Below are positions 45,859 to 59,000 of a stretch of DNA of 64,000 nt, piece by piece; position 1 is the stretch's first letter, and every line of letters starts with the position of its first letter. The stretch comes from Allacma fusca (Eukaryota; Arthropoda; Collembola; Symphypleona; Sminthuridae). The translations under genes and the position numbers were made by a program. Below the pieces are notes generated by a model, which searched no databases, had not been told where the DNA came from, and was given only the letters and a program-made list of their open reading frames with translations. Location: contig OX359247.1 in assembly GCA_947179485.1 (NCBI GenBank), positions 34,882,801 through 34,946,800 on the forward strand, written 5' to 3'.

Positions 45859-48080
45859 AAAAAAGCTTCGGCTAATCTGAATTTCTGCTTACCGAATTAC
45901 CGATGTCACAATCACAATTAAAACATTAAAAGTTTATCTCAGTTAAAGGGCAATTCTCATTTACTTACGCCTTGAATTTTTTGCTGTAGTACTAAAAATA
46001 ATATTATGGATTTTTTTACTCTGTATTTTTACTTTCGTGCATTTTCAGTCACATTCTTGGGTTTAATTTCAATATCTTATCAGTGCGCATTCATTTTGTG
46101 TACGAAACTATTTTATTAGGAAGTAGTATTTCATCTAAGCTGTATCGCACTAGGCTGGGAATGTTAAATTCAGTCTGTAGTAATTACTTGTTTTGAATAA
46201 ATATTTCGAGCTAAGAGGGTTTGGAACAAACAAGAACAAAATATTCATCGACAAAATGTATTCCAATCCTGCCAGGATTCTAACCCGGAATCTTTTAATC
46301 TGTAGTCAGGCGTGTTATCGTTGCACCACATGACATCGATTAATTAATTTATTTCAGAGATGTCCAAATCAAATGGGCTTCCTTTAAAACTTCAAAGACC
46401 AATTTGAAATAAATGTTTTCCTTCCTCCGACAAAATAAATGAAGTTTAAAATGATTTATTGCCTCCCTTCAGCCTTGCTTCAACTTTTAAATGAATCCGC
46501 CCTTCCTAAAAAGAAAATACCTTCATTTCAAGCCTTCATTTATTGCAAAATTTCAGAAATTCAAAACTTACATGATTTTTGGAAACGAAGTTTTGATCAA
46601 CAGTGTCGTCACATATGAATGTGATGAGAGAAAGTTCATACAAATATTTAACAACATTAACATTCACAATTCTGTCTTGTATTTTATACATAAGGCATCA
46701 TCCGAGTGAAACCTTTAATAATACATCCGAAGCTTACTTTTAACCAGCCTTTTCTATCGCCTGCTATTTTTCAAGTGAAGCCTTCCCTTATTCTTTGCGA
46801 AAATATTTAGCCTATACCTTCCATTGTCCGTCAAGCGACTGAAAAATTGGTCTGCGGTCTTAAATTTGAGCATTAAATTACTATATGATTTCTGAATTTG
46901 AATGGAATTTGTTTCCTTTGACCTACAGTTTGGAAAAAACTATCAATCAAAACTGGTCAATGAGACTGTCAAATAGCGAGTTATATGTCTAATTTATTTT
47001 CACATCAGCGTTGGTAGTATACATGTTTTTTTCGTTATCATGTATGTCTTCAGTTTTACCCAATTCCGTATGTATAAAGTTTTACTTCAATTTATAAATT
47101 CATTTGGCATCATGTTTCTGATACTAATGGAATTTCTTTTATTCATAAAGTCACTCCACATTACTTACTATGACTATTCAATTCCTTGGTTTTGGATGAG
47201 TCTAGAATTCCTGTTTTAGCAATATTTATATTATTTTATTTATTAGCATGGTTGCAACGACGATTGTTACTTTGCTCATTACGTACATGTAATGTCCAGG
47301 TGTCAAAACTCCAGAAGCACCTGAGACCTGAATTATGTTATTGATTCACCAAGGTAGGATTTTCTTTCGGAATTATTGTTACAATAATTCAGAGGTTTGT
47401 TAAACTAACCAAAAATAATTTTCTTTACAGATACTTATAGTATGTTAATAGTTATATGTACACAATAATAGTGTTAAATATCTACTTGTAGGTCCGAAAC
47501 ACATCATTTCATAATTATCCAAATATCTGAAACCATCAGCGGATTATATGTAAATACATGCTACCATCGCTGGAAAAACAAACACGTCATGAAACCAGCA
47601 GACAATAATAATTATTCAGTGCTACTAAATTACATACGGACTTGCGTATCACCGGGTCTGGTTTCCAGTCTACATAATCTCACAACATCTCACACATAGA
47701 TGTGATGACGATGACCGATGTATTAAATCAAGCTAAGCTAATTTATTTAACAATAATTATTATAGCTTCGAGAGCAAATGCATGTTCATCGAGACAATTA
47801 TCAAAAACAAAAACTAATTTGATCAAATAGTCCTTCGAGCAAATTAAATTCAATTGATTTTTTCTTCCTCCCATAATTCAAGAACAGGATGCAAGGGAAA
47901 AATACAAGTAAGTATCCTCCCTCACATACATAGCTTTGATCTTTCCTGTTGTTCCAAACAAATACTTCCTGAGTTGCCACGAAGAAGTACAGTAGCTATG
48001 TTCTGTTTGTATTGAAAGTCAGTAAACAATTTATCGTAGACACTTCCCCCCTCTGAGCTAACACCTGTAAATCATACATT
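45859..48080. other. Intergenic region
   Basis: AT-rich; an AATAAA at about 46197 could end the RpiA transcript. It holds a degenerate tRNA (separate entry) and a stretch at 46370-46810 rich in CCTTC/GCCTTC words whose ends I could not define. The rest shows no feature. Confidence 0.5.
46264..46335 (-). pseudogene. Degenerate tRNA-Arg
   Basis: Aligns along its whole length with the intact tRNA-Arg at 50121-50193 but has many substitutions: the anticodon loop reads CTACAGA instead of CTACGGA, stem pairs are lost, and TTCGAA of the T-loop reads TTAGAA. Probably a decayed tRNA copy or tRNA-derived SINE head. Confidence 0.7.
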
Positions 48081-49045
48081 ATGACGAATTTCCTCATGGT
48101 GACATTACTTCCTTTCACCGTCATTAGCTGCTCATTCCTGCCTGCATCCAAAGATCAGTTTGACCGGGATTACTATAACAGTGCAGAGTCGGTAAGAGAA
48201 TTAACTTTTCAATTTTTGAGTCTTATACGCCAGGAGTATTAAAATATTTACCGACTACATAACAATTTCAGGAATTCCCTCTATGTGAAACGAAAGACGA
48301 GCTCATTCCTCACATTCATTGTTTCCTTTACTACACATGTAATAATTCCATACCAACTCTCAACATCTGCGATCACTCTATGTATTTTAATAGGAAGACA
48401 GGGAAGTGTGACAAAAAGGATAATGTTGAGGATTGCGTGGAGGGTGTGAGGATACTCCCGGGAACATCCTTCCCATCAAGTTTGAAGAACATATTCAGAG
48501 TTGTGACATCTGCTCCTTTCCTTGATGAAGAGGACTTTGAGGACAAGGCTGATTACACAGAGCCTGGAACGGCCCAATTACGAATGCCCAGAACAGAGAG
48601 GTCAAACACGATTGAGTCTTTTGAGGAAGCCACACAAATCATATTGCCTGAATTTATGCAAGTTCGAACTACCACCACAACACAGATGACCCCGGTTGTG
48701 GAGGAAGTAACACCAAGAAGTGAGAGAACCAAAGCTGATTCACCTGGATTCGGGAAAAAGAAAGAAAAAAACAAGTCCAAAGTCAAGACTACCACTACTA
48801 CCACGGAAAGCAGCATAGCCACTCCAATGCCAGTAATTGACCCTCTACCAAGCAAAACTCTACCGGTAACAATGTCGTCTAATGAGACAGTTGGGGATGG
48901 ATGTACGCCAGCAAAAATAGTCATCCATCACTACCCGGGACCTTGCAAAGCTGAGTTTACTTGCTCGGATGGAAGCTCGTTTTTAATTGAACACTGCATT
49001 TCCAACCTGATTTGGAAACCAAAACATTTTGATATGATAATTTAG
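48081..49045 (+). CDS. Secreted chitin-binding (CBM14/peritrophin-A) Thr-rich protein
   Basis: Two exons, 48081-48191 and 48272-49045, giving 294 aa. An N-terminal signal peptide (FLMVTLLPFTVISCSFL) is followed by one complete chitin-binding type-2 domain with six Cys (LCETKDEL ... HCFLYYTCNN ... NICD ... KCDKK ... EDC, about residues 41-92). The middle is Thr/Ser/Lys-rich mucin-like linker (TTTTTQMTPVVEE, KVKTTTTTTESS). The C-terminus resembles the first half of a second chitin-binding domain (GCTPAK ... GPCKAEFTCSDG ... EHC) but stops before its last two Cys. It is likely extracellular, in cuticle or peritrophic matrix. Either the second domain is truncated or a further 3' exon was missed. 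Confidence 0.82.
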
Positions 49046-50120
49046 TTTCTTTACCAATTGGAAAAGAAACATACACTTCATATGTACGTACATGTATGTA
49101 TTTACCTCTCAACATTTTTTCTGGTACTTTCCTTATCAAGGTATAATTAATTATTGTAATAAATAGAACGCTTAACATTTTAATTGTAACGTCCTAAAAG
49201 ATCTGTATGTGTAGTGTACATCCAGGGTGCGATTTATTTTAGGGCGTAGTATGAATGTGCAAATAAAATGCACATTTTTCTTACTTATTAAAGCGAAGTT
49301 CATGAGATTTCTTATTTCCAAAAAAAAAATATTGAACGCAATCGCCAGTGTTAACATTTAAAGCAAGCTTGGCATACATACATGCATTCATTCTTTCTGT
49401 TTGCATAAAAAATGAAAAAAAAATTCTGACGAAACTTACAATACTAAATGACCATTAACTACAAAGCTACCAAAACATGCATGAGGACGAATCACAACTT
49501 TCCAGTGGGACGAGTACCATATTAGGTTCTACCTTTCTACCCTACCTGTCTTCATATGCCTTCATCAACCTTAACTGAGGGTAGATCGCTGTTTTTTACT
49601 AATTGATGAGGCTCGAAGACAAGCATGATTTTAGTTTTAACTCTTTTTTTAAGGTTCTTTTCACTCTCGGTAAGTATACAGTATCTATGTTAAGGGCAAC
49701 CCTAAAAGGAGGATTAAATAATGTAGCTGTTCCACCCCTACAGAGAAAATGCTCTTATAAGGGGTATCCTATAGCAGGAGTGCCCTGCATATACATATTC
49801 CAGTCACTTTAGTTTAAAAATCCAGATATTAGCAATCACTGATTAATTCCTCTCAAAATCAGCTAATTTATTTTGGCCACCTAATTTTCTAACTTACAAT
49901 TGGGTTATATATAAATCATTAAGCGTCCCAACCAAATTGGGACCCAGCCTGAAATAATTATTAGGGAAAGATGGGCAATTTAAAACTTGGTAGACTTCTG
50001 TAATAAGAGCAGCAACAAAAATTTGGTTGAATAAACAAATGGGAATTTCATTGTTTAAAATCTACTTTGAACACTTTTTCATGTTTCACTTACACATGCT
50101 TTTAATTTGCCAAAATTGAT
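49046..50120. other. Intergenic region
   Basis: AT-rich with short shadow frames only; no repeat or coding exon supported. Confidence 0.4.
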
Positions 50121-50193
50121 CGATCCTGCCAGGATTCGAACCTGGAATCTTCTGATCCGTAGTCAGACGCGTTATCCGTTGCGCCACAGGACC
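50121..50193 (-). tRNA. tRNA-Arg (anticodon ACG)
   Basis: 73-nt cloverleaf read on the minus strand: acceptor GGTCCTG pairing with CAGGATC (one G-T), D-arm GGCGCAACGGATAACGC, anticodon loop CTACGGA giving ACG (ICG after editing), T-arm with GGTTCGAATCC, and discriminator G. A-box and B-box promoters are intact. It closely resembles insect tRNA-Arg-ACG. No intron. Confidence 0.96.
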
Positions 50194-51005
50194 TTGGTGA
50201 AAAGTTGGAGTTCCGATAAGGTTCTCAAACTTGCTTGGGGAAATAACCCGAGCCGCAAGACGTGATAAGTCTTTTCACAGGAAAAGCAACAACGAGGTTT
50301 ATTTCTGTCAGTTTGTTTGTAATTTGTAATATCATACTATCACTACACTAAACGCTGAAACTAAAAAAGCAAAGTTGCGTAGAATTATAACTGAAAACTA
50401 TGTAACTAAAATATTAAAAGAAAAACATGTTAAAATACATAGCATCATCTGCGGGCTGATTATGAACCAGATGAATGATCAATATGAGTACTAAAAAAGG
50501 CATTGAAGTGACTTCAATGAAACTCAACACTTCAAAAATAAACTCTTTCATTGATCTCGCAAATATAGAGGGCAGTAATTTTGAAGTACTCCTAGACCTT
50601 CACAATGGTACTGCAACCATTTTTATATTTTTGAAATTGAACATTTCAATATCAGTAGTATCAAACAAGCTCTCGTGTAAACTGGTGCTCGTGACAAGGT
50701 CTAAGGATGAACCCACTTGTGTATATTCATGCACTCCTGGTACGGGTAAGCTGGACTAGAAATGATAGTCTTTGCACAGTATGTTAATTACACAAATACG
50801 GCATCAATTTTCCGAAAATTAAGAACAGTAAACCAGTAATGAATGTTTTAAAAATCTGTATTTTTTACTCTTTCAGGTTGTACTTACAATTCATATTTAA
50901 TTATCGTATGTATTGATTCATCATATACATTGACGATACATGTTGCTTATATGATTGTAAATCCACCATCATTCCGAATTTTCGACCCGTATCCATAAAA
51001 TCCAA
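50194..51005. other. Intergenic region
   Basis: A 94-codon plus-strand frame starts at 50475 but has no recognisable features. Otherwise AT-rich sequence; it likely includes the 3' UTR of the receptor gene. Confidence 0.4.
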
Positions 51006-54000
51006 TCAATCAATCAGTTCATTATAATATAAAACCCGATTGTTTTTCAAATCAATCCTGTTATAACAAATTTGCAGAAATTTAAAAATACATTCCGCTG
51101 TCAGAACCGCACATGCTATTACCATTCCGTATGTCATAATTTGCCTCAGGAGATCCGCAAAATTTTTGGTTCCTCCCGATTCCGCATCCTTCTCTGGACC
51201 CATGTAGTAAGGTTTATCCAGGATCATTTTCTTTGCATTCAGCTGTCCCTTTCGCTGCATTTTTCTCTCGTAAAATCTCAGGTAGAAGTCCTTCAGTCCC
51301 ACACAGTTGTGAACGTTAATCATTTTGCTGAGTGGTTCTATGACCCAACACAGAAAACATGGTGTTACAAAAAAGGTGCTTACACCTGCTAAATATTTTA
51401 TTATGACAATAGAATTTGTCCTATTACAATCGCAATCAGAACTTACCTACAAACATCGGGTAGTACTTGCTAATACCATTCTGCAAGAAACCTGAGCTCA
51501 GCCTGTCTTTAGAATATCGATACATTTTCCTGCCGCGAATGTCCACCATGAACTCTATTCCGACCACGCTGAACACTAGGTCGACTCCTAAACACACTCT
51601 ATTGCTTTCAAAAATCATTTGGTAGCACTACATAGAAAGAAAAAATACGATAAATCTCAAAACAAATTTTCACAATTTTGCACATCAACAAAATACTTTT
51701 AGTTCACATGCAGATTTGATTTTTGTTTAACATAATTTTAATTTCGTTAAAGAAAATAAATAATGGTCAGAGGGATGGTACTATCTGTAATAAGCGTGCA
51801 AAGAAATGTGAATTAAAATCATTGCCCACAAATTCGCAATAATTAAATAATTTGTTAAATGTACTTAAAAAATTCCCAATGTCCATCAGTTATAAAATTT
51901 CGAAACTCGATGTACTAAAAGATTTTGAAAGTCATTACAATTTTGTGGAAAGCTACTACACTCAGTTAATCATAAGAAAGTGTGTGCAGTAGTTAATCAA
52001 GAAAATAACAAACATCCCGCTGCAGGTAGTCGAACTCGGTGACCTTCCTATGGAGTGCTCTGGTCAAGGAAGAGTTGGTATCTGTGAGTGCCCTCTCAAT
52101 ATTTCCTGAGTAAAGGATAGCGCCGATATCAAAATCGGACTTTGCAAGCTCCCGGAACGTTTGCGGTGGTGAAACATACTGCGGGATAACAATGACGGAA
52201 AGTAGCATTGATTTGTAAGCGCAGCCCAGCACAATCAAACTCAGTAGCCAAATTCCCATAAGGAAGCCAATAATTTCATTATTGCCTATACTTTCGAAAG
52301 AATTGGAATTAAAAGACATTTGGTCGAAAACAGGGTAAAGGATGGCAGTGACCACATTTAATTTGTAATGGACGGCACGATGTCCGCTATAACTCAGGGT
52401 TAAATGCAAGCACCCTACCATGAGAATCATGGAGATGACAAATGCAATCCAAAACATGTTGTCCATGGGTTCCTTGAGGACAGAGATTGACCAAAAATTA
52501 ATTCTCTTGGATAGCCCTGAAGCGAACAGGACTCCGTCAAAAACATGCGGCATGGACAGGTAGACAACCTTATGTTTGTAAAATGATGGCGCCATCATGG
52601 AAGAAAAAACAGCGGCTTGGTCTATCAGAGGTTGGGTAAAATCGTCCCACTGTCCGTCCTCCCGTGCTACCCGCGGCGACCCAAAAACAGACACGACTTC
52701 TATGGTAGCGTTAAATAGATCTGCCGTTTCGTACACAGGGGTAGTGCTGCGCTCGGGTCAAGTATTTACAAAGATCCGACCACGAACTTGACTTGACCCC
52801 GACTTCTCAAGTACGTATTTCAAGATTACCCGAACTTGACATTTTCAGTTCAAGTAATACTTGAATGAAACAAGTTCGGGTTTTCAAGTAATTCTCAGAT
52901 TACTTGACCATGATTTTATACGCGCGTTTCGGGCCCAACTTCAACTTGACTTGACCATGACCCGAACTTGACCATGAACTTGAACTTTCAAGTACTTTCA
53001 AGTAATCCATTGGACATCAAAATACTTAAATTTTATTGAATTTATATTTATAATGAAAGCGAACCTGGGTTTCTAACACACTGGGTTTCACCTAGCATTT
53101 TGCGAGCAACCGCCTCTAAAAATAATTTATTGTATTTTTGGTTCCTTTCAATGAATGTAGAACGATGGTACACTGCAGATCTACTCTGATTTGGTGTATA
53201 GCGGGTGGGTATGGTGACTCAGTTGACATTTTCGGGAACACAGAACCCTTTTAGGTTTTGTTGCCACATACTATTATAAACATGGGTGCTAACATTTTTA
53301 AATCAATTTCCACGGAGCCTTATGAATGTTGAGCTTTCTTTTGTATTTGCGTACACGGAACAAATTAACAAATGCCGCTTAAGTGATGTATTAAATGCCG
53401 TTTTAAGTTTCATTTAGTACATTGAATCGTAAGTGAATTGAAAACTCCTTCAGCCATGAAGAATTGCACCAACAAAATTACTTGAACTTGTACACGAAAA
53501 ACTCAAGTTCGTGGTCAAGTACTTCTTAATATTTACTTGAACATGACCAAGTACCATGGTTCAAGTAAAATAATTATACTTGACCACGAACTTGACTTGA
53601 GGTAAGAAATCATGGTCAAGTCCATGAAATACCTGAACACGACCCGAACCGTTCATGGTTTTAAATTTATTTACTTGACCACGACCCGAACGCGAACTTG
53701 ACTTGAAATACTCGTGTACTACTTGTACTTGTGCGCAGCTCTGCACAGGGGCTGCCAAATAATTATCCCAAACTCCTTTGGCTTTGTAATCCTCATATGC
53801 CGTCGTACACACTGGGCACACCAGGTATTCTATGGATTGACCCTCAAAATTTTCTCTCTTATTGGCGAAAAATGTAAGACTGAAATTTTGATAATTTTTT
53901 CCGATAACTTTTATATTTTCCAGTTTATGATCAATGCAGGAACTCTTGGAGATAGTAATTTCATCTATAGTCTCAATTACAAAGATATAACGCTGAACTA

Positions 54001-54550
54001 TTTTTGTCATTTTAGAGAATGATGCTAATCGGGTCCGATCTGATTCCGATGTAAAGTACACAAAAAACGAGTAGAATGGATCGAGAATGGTTTCTAACAA
54101 GTGCAATTGCCAAGAATTACTTTCTAAACCACCAGGTGCATCTGAGTCCTCTGAACCTCCGATATCTTGGGATTTTGAGAACCAGAGGTCCAGGTTGAAC
54201 AAAACTATGGAACACAAGTGGTTGAATCTGATTATTTTGTGAAGACTTGGTTGATATGAAATATTTTTTCTTGAAGATGCTTCTACACTTAGGTCTTGGA
54301 TAAGACTCACTTGACTAAATTCTCTGAACAAATTTTGATCAATATACCAAATTGAATTTGATTCAAAAATTAAATCTATTATAGAACATATCGGGAATTC
54401 CTGGAAAATGCTGAACTGTAATGACTCCATCAAATTAACCCAGTTCACAGGCACAGAGTTGCTCGGAATTGTCAAGGTATGAGGTACTGCCATGAGAAAT
54501 AACATTGCCACAGTGAGAACATGCCTCATTGCAGCCAGGTTATCAGACAC
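51006..54550 (-). pseudogene. Ionotropic receptor (IR) gene split by a transposon
   Basis: Coding parts on the minus strand are 54550-53744, 52733-52014, 51627-51447 and 51337-51006. The first two are one exon divided by a 1002-bp hAT-type element plus its 8-bp duplication. Without the insertion the exon would be continuous and the protein about 679 aa, usual for an IR. It starts with a signal peptide (VLTVAMLFLMAVPHTLT), then a divergent ligand-binding region. M1 is FWIAFVISMILMVGCL, and M2 with the iGluR motif is VLGCAYKSMLLSVIVIPQ followed by PPQTFRELAKSDFDIG. The S2 lobe and M3 (IVMTYG-like IMTYGMVIACAVLTAEC) lie in the last two exons. IRs are chemosensory ligand-gated cation channels. 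The insertion adds 1010 bp, shifting frame and bringing stops, so this allele should be null. The second donor (GTTTGT) is weak. Confidence 0.85.
52742..53743. mobile_element. hAT-type non-autonomous element, TCAAGTT-word family, copy 2
   Basis: 1002 bp in inverted orientation to copy 1 (27290-28291), with the same ends (TAGTGCTGCGC at left, complement of CAGAGCTGCGC at right). It is flanked by a perfect 8-bp repeat CACAGGGG (52734-52741 and 53744-53751) that lies within receptor coding sequence. No differences from copy 1 seen in the compared stretches. Confidence 0.93.
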
Positions 54551-56075
54551 AATGTCGATCGTTTGTAAAAACTTCAGATTCTCTCAAAAATGAATCACAG
54601 GCTCAATATGACGTAGTTACGCGAGATTCATTAATTTTTTAAAAACTTGTTTTATAAATCCACGTAGCGCGTTCAGAACGACTGTCAATGTATGTTTATA
54701 TATACATGTATGTATATAGATACGTATGTATGTATATTACAAAAAAATAAATATTTACCCTAACATTTTGGATGAGCAGTCGCATTCAGTGTCTTCAGCG
54801 TGAAAATAAGTGTTTACTATTGCAATTCAATACACGCACGGATATAACGAATTTTGAAGCCACCACCAAACATTTTGTCATGCACTAGTCCTTTGTTACT
54901 GTAACGTGTACAATAAGGACTACATTCTTTAGGAATTTTACAAATGACTTGACACACCCAGTTGCAAAACACTGCAAGGACCTATGACGGCTGTGTTCAG
55001 TTAACCAGTCTAACGAGAAGCTATACTGCTTTCATTAGTGGTCCCACCCACTAAAGTTCGTGGACAAAATGATAATAAAAATATATATGATGTAATAAGG
55101 ATTTATTTTGTAATCATTAAATCAGTCTGGAGTAGTTAGAGCCTTTATTCGCGTATTTTAGCGCACGATAACTCCGGCATGTAAAAAGTAAACAATTGTT
55201 GGCAACACACTATTTCTTGTTCAGTAAAATATACCATAACATTTTGTCTACGACTGTATGTTTACCCAGGAAATAATTATAAAATGGTAGCTTATTTGGG
55301 GTTCAGCATGTTTGCATCAAACTGGACCCTGGAAATAAAGGCTGTGTTATAAATGACAGTGTGTTTTAATCAGGGTCGTTTTTTTTTCAAAAAAACCAAA
55401 CAACAAGGTTTTTTGTGTTACCTTTACAGCGCACTCTCTATAAAAATAGACCCTAATAGCAAAATTATGATGGTTAGTCTTTATAGCTGAGTACTGTTAT
55501 AACGAGAAAAATCAGCATTGAGGTAAATGGGTTTTATTTAGAATTATTTCGCTCCTGACGTTCTTTTACAATGATATATGTTGCAAGTGTACTGTAATAT
55601 ACTGTTACAACGAGAAACATTTACGTTGCGTTAAAAAGGAAATGTGTAAACATATTTTAGGTTTTAGCATAGAGACATTAATGCTCGTGAAACGTCTGGC
55701 GAAGGCAGAGTATACTATTTCCAGTATGAGCACATCCCCTTGGAAGTACAGCGATCTGTTTACTTGGCTATAATAGGCACCACTTAAAAAACATCTCTTT
55801 ACAGAGAAAAACACACTTTAATACATTCTCCTTGACAACATTTACAAGTTACAATTTGTACTTTATAAGAGCATACGAATATTTGAGATAAACTTTGCTC
55901 TTTCCGTAGGCTCTTGCAAAAGTGGTTATTAATTGTTTTCGTAAGTATTTCAAACTTCCTAAATATTTAATATTTTAAAATATAATATTATTGAATTATA
56001 TTTCGTTGCACCTATATGCAAAATAAACCTATGTTGCAATTATATTCACTGCTGAACCTCAAGTATGTAACTGAA
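54551..56075. other. Intergenic region
   Basis: Receptor promoter side on the left, 3' UTR of the DOMON gene on the right. A TATATACATGTATGTATATAG-like microsatellite occurs near 54695-54735. No gene supported. Confidence 0.5.
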
Positions 56076-59000
56076 TCAGAGCCTTAGGAAAAGCATGGCT
56101 ACAGCAAGTAATAACAGAGTAACCGTTGAGCTAAATGTTATGCGGCCAACAGAATCAGGTATGTCACTTCCGCCGTCGTCGGTGGTCGGCTGGGAAGTTG
56201 TTGATCGGGCCCTTAAGTTGGCATCTAAAATATTCACGGCATAACTTCCTCTTTCATCAGAATGATAATTGAGAATATCGTCTTCTCCAATTGCAAAAAT
56301 AAAATTTGTCCATTGGTTCTAAAATGTTACAATGAATCAAGCTTAAAACAATCACACAAAAGGTTGCAATTTAAAATTCTAATTAATATTGTCTTATTTT
56401 TGAACTCAAAAACAAATTGTTGTATAACTTACTCTGATCCGCAAATCTTGCTTGTCATTGGTATTGAAACGGCGTTGAAAAACTAAATTTGTAACCAAAT
56501 TTGATTGTGCCGCACTCAGGAACGTCCAACTTTGAATGATGTCTTTTTGAGGTTCCCCATTACTTGTGGCGTAATAATCCTGTATAATTTTGTAAAACAA
56601 AGTAAAAATTCAAATACAAATGCAAGAATGGTAAAAAACTATCAAGATATTCACTACTCAAGTCATACTCACGCCAAAGTAAGCAGTATTATTGTCATAT
56701 ACTCCTCCCAATACAAAATCAGCGTCGACCATACTTGCGTGATCACTGAAACCAAATCCAACGTATCCACGAGTAAAGGCTGTTATATTAAAAGTCACTA
56801 ACTCAAGCCGGTTATCAACTGTCCAAGTTACGTCTAAAAAGTTGCTCAGACTTTCCGAACGAGTAAAGCCATCGAAAGGTGGCTCGGTAACAGGTGCATC
56901 ACTCGTTGCTGGATCCGTAGTTGGTGGCTGAGTAACAGTTGGTTCACTCGTTGCTGGATCCGTAGTTGGTGGCTGAGTAACAGTTGGTTCACTCGTTGCT
57001 CGATCCGTAGTTGGTGGCTGAGTAACAGTTGGCTCACTCGTTGCTGGATCCGTAGTTGGTGGCTGAGTAACAGTTGGTTCACTCGTTGCTGGATCCGTAG
57101 TTGGTGGCTGAGTAACAGTTGGCTCACTCGTTGCTGGATCCGTAGTTGGTGGCTGAGTAACAGTTGGTTCACTCGTTGCTGGATCCGTAGTTGGCGGCTG
57201 AGTAACAGTTGGTTCACTCGTTGCTGGATCCGTAGTTGGTGGCTGAGTAACAGTTGGTTCACTCGTTGCTGGATCCGTAGTTGGTGGCTGAGTAACAGTT
57301 GGTTCACTCGTTGCTGGATCCGTAGTTGGTGGCTGAGTAACAGTTGGTTCACTCGTTGCTGGATCCGTAGTTGGTGGCTGAGTAACAGTTGGTTCACTCG
57401 TTGCTGGATCCGTAGTTGGTGGCTGAGTAACAGTTGGTTCACTCGTTGCTGGATCCGTAGTTGGTGGCTGAGTAACAGTTGGTTCACTCGTTGCTGGATC
57501 CGTAGTTGGTGGCTGAGTAACAGTTGGTTCACTCGTTGCTGGATCCGTAGTTGGTGGCTGAGTAACAGTTGGTTCACTCGTTGCTGGATCCGTAGTTGGT
57601 GGCTGAGTAACAGTTGGTTCACTCGTTGCTGGATCCGTAGTTGGTGGCTGAGTAACAGTTGGTTCACTCGTTGCTGGATCCGTAGTTGGTGGCTGAGTAA
57701 CAGTTGGTTCACTCGTTGCTGGATCCGTAGTTGGTGGCTGAGTAACAGTTGGTTCACTCGTTGCTGGATCCGTAGTTGGTGGCTGAGTAACAGTTGGTTC
57801 ACTCGTTGCTGGATCCGTAGTTGGTGGCTGAGTAACAGTTGGTTCACTCGTTGCTGGATCCGTAGTTGGTGGCTGAGTAACAGTTGGTTCACTCGTTGCT
57901 GGATCCGTAGTTGGTGGCTGAGTAACAGTTGGTTCACTCGTTGCTGGATCCGTAGTTGGTGGCTGAGTAACAGTTGGTTCAGTCGTTGCTGGATCCGTAG
58001 TTGGTGGCTGAGTAACAGTTGGTTCACTCGTTGCTGGATCCGTAGTTGGTGGCTGAGTAACAGTTGGTTCACTCGTTGCTGGATCCGTAGTTGGTGGCTG
58101 AGTAACAGTTGGTTCACTCGTTGCTGGATCCGTAGTTGGTGGCTGAGTAACAGTTGGTTCACTCGTTGCTGGATCCGTAGTTGGTGGCTGAGTAACAGTT
58201 GGTTCACTCGTTGCTGGATCCGTAGTTGGTGGCTGAGTAACAGTTGGTTCACTCGTTGCTGGATCCGTAGTTGGTGGCTGAGTAACAGTTGGTTCACTCG
58301 TTGCTGGATCCGTAGTTGGTGGCTGAGTAACAGTTGGTTCACTCGTTGCTGGATCCGTAGTTGGTGGCTGAGTAACAGTTGGTTCACTCGTTGCTGGATC
58401 CGTAGTTGGTGGCTGAGTAACAGTTGGTTCACTCGTTGCTGGATCCGTAGTTGGTGGCTGAGTAACAGTTGGTTCACTCGTTGCTGGATCCGTAGTTGGT
58501 GGCTGAGTAACAGTTGGTTCACTCGTTGCTGGATCCGTAGTTGGTGGCTGAGTAACAGTTGGTTCACTCGTTGCTGGATCCGTAGTTGGTGGCTGAGTAA
58601 CAGTTGGTTCACTCGTTGCTGGATCCGTAGTTGGTGGCTGAGTAACAGTTGGTTCACTCGTTGCTGGATCCGTAGTTGGTGGCTGAGTAACAGTTGGTTC
58701 ACTCGTTGCTGGATCCGTAGTTGGTGGCTGAGTAACAGTTGGTTCACTCGTTGCTGGATCCGTAGTTGGTGGCTGAGTAACAGTTGGTTCACTCGTTGCT
58801 GGATCCGTAGTTGGTGGCTGAGTAACAGTTGGTTCACTCGTTGCTGGATCCGTAGTTGGTGGCTGAGTAACAGTTGGTTCACTCGTTGCTGGATCCGTAG
58901 TTGGTGGCTGAGTAACAGTTGGTTCACTCGTTGCTGGATCCGTAGTTGGTGGCTGAGTAACAGTTGGTTCACTCGTTGCTGGATCCGTAGTTGGTGGCTG

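Noticed and set aside
46353..46870. Possible further word-rich hAT element (CCTTC words, CAGAGATG start)
   Set aside because: I could not find a matching inverted end or an 8-bp direct repeat.
50475..50759. 94-codon plus-strand frame near the tRNA
   Set aside because: Composition is unremarkable and there is no recognisable domain or exon context.
53561..53743. Continuation of the receptor frame into the transposon (about 60 codons)
   Set aside because: It is chance read-through into element sequence, not receptor protein; the true continuation is at 52733.
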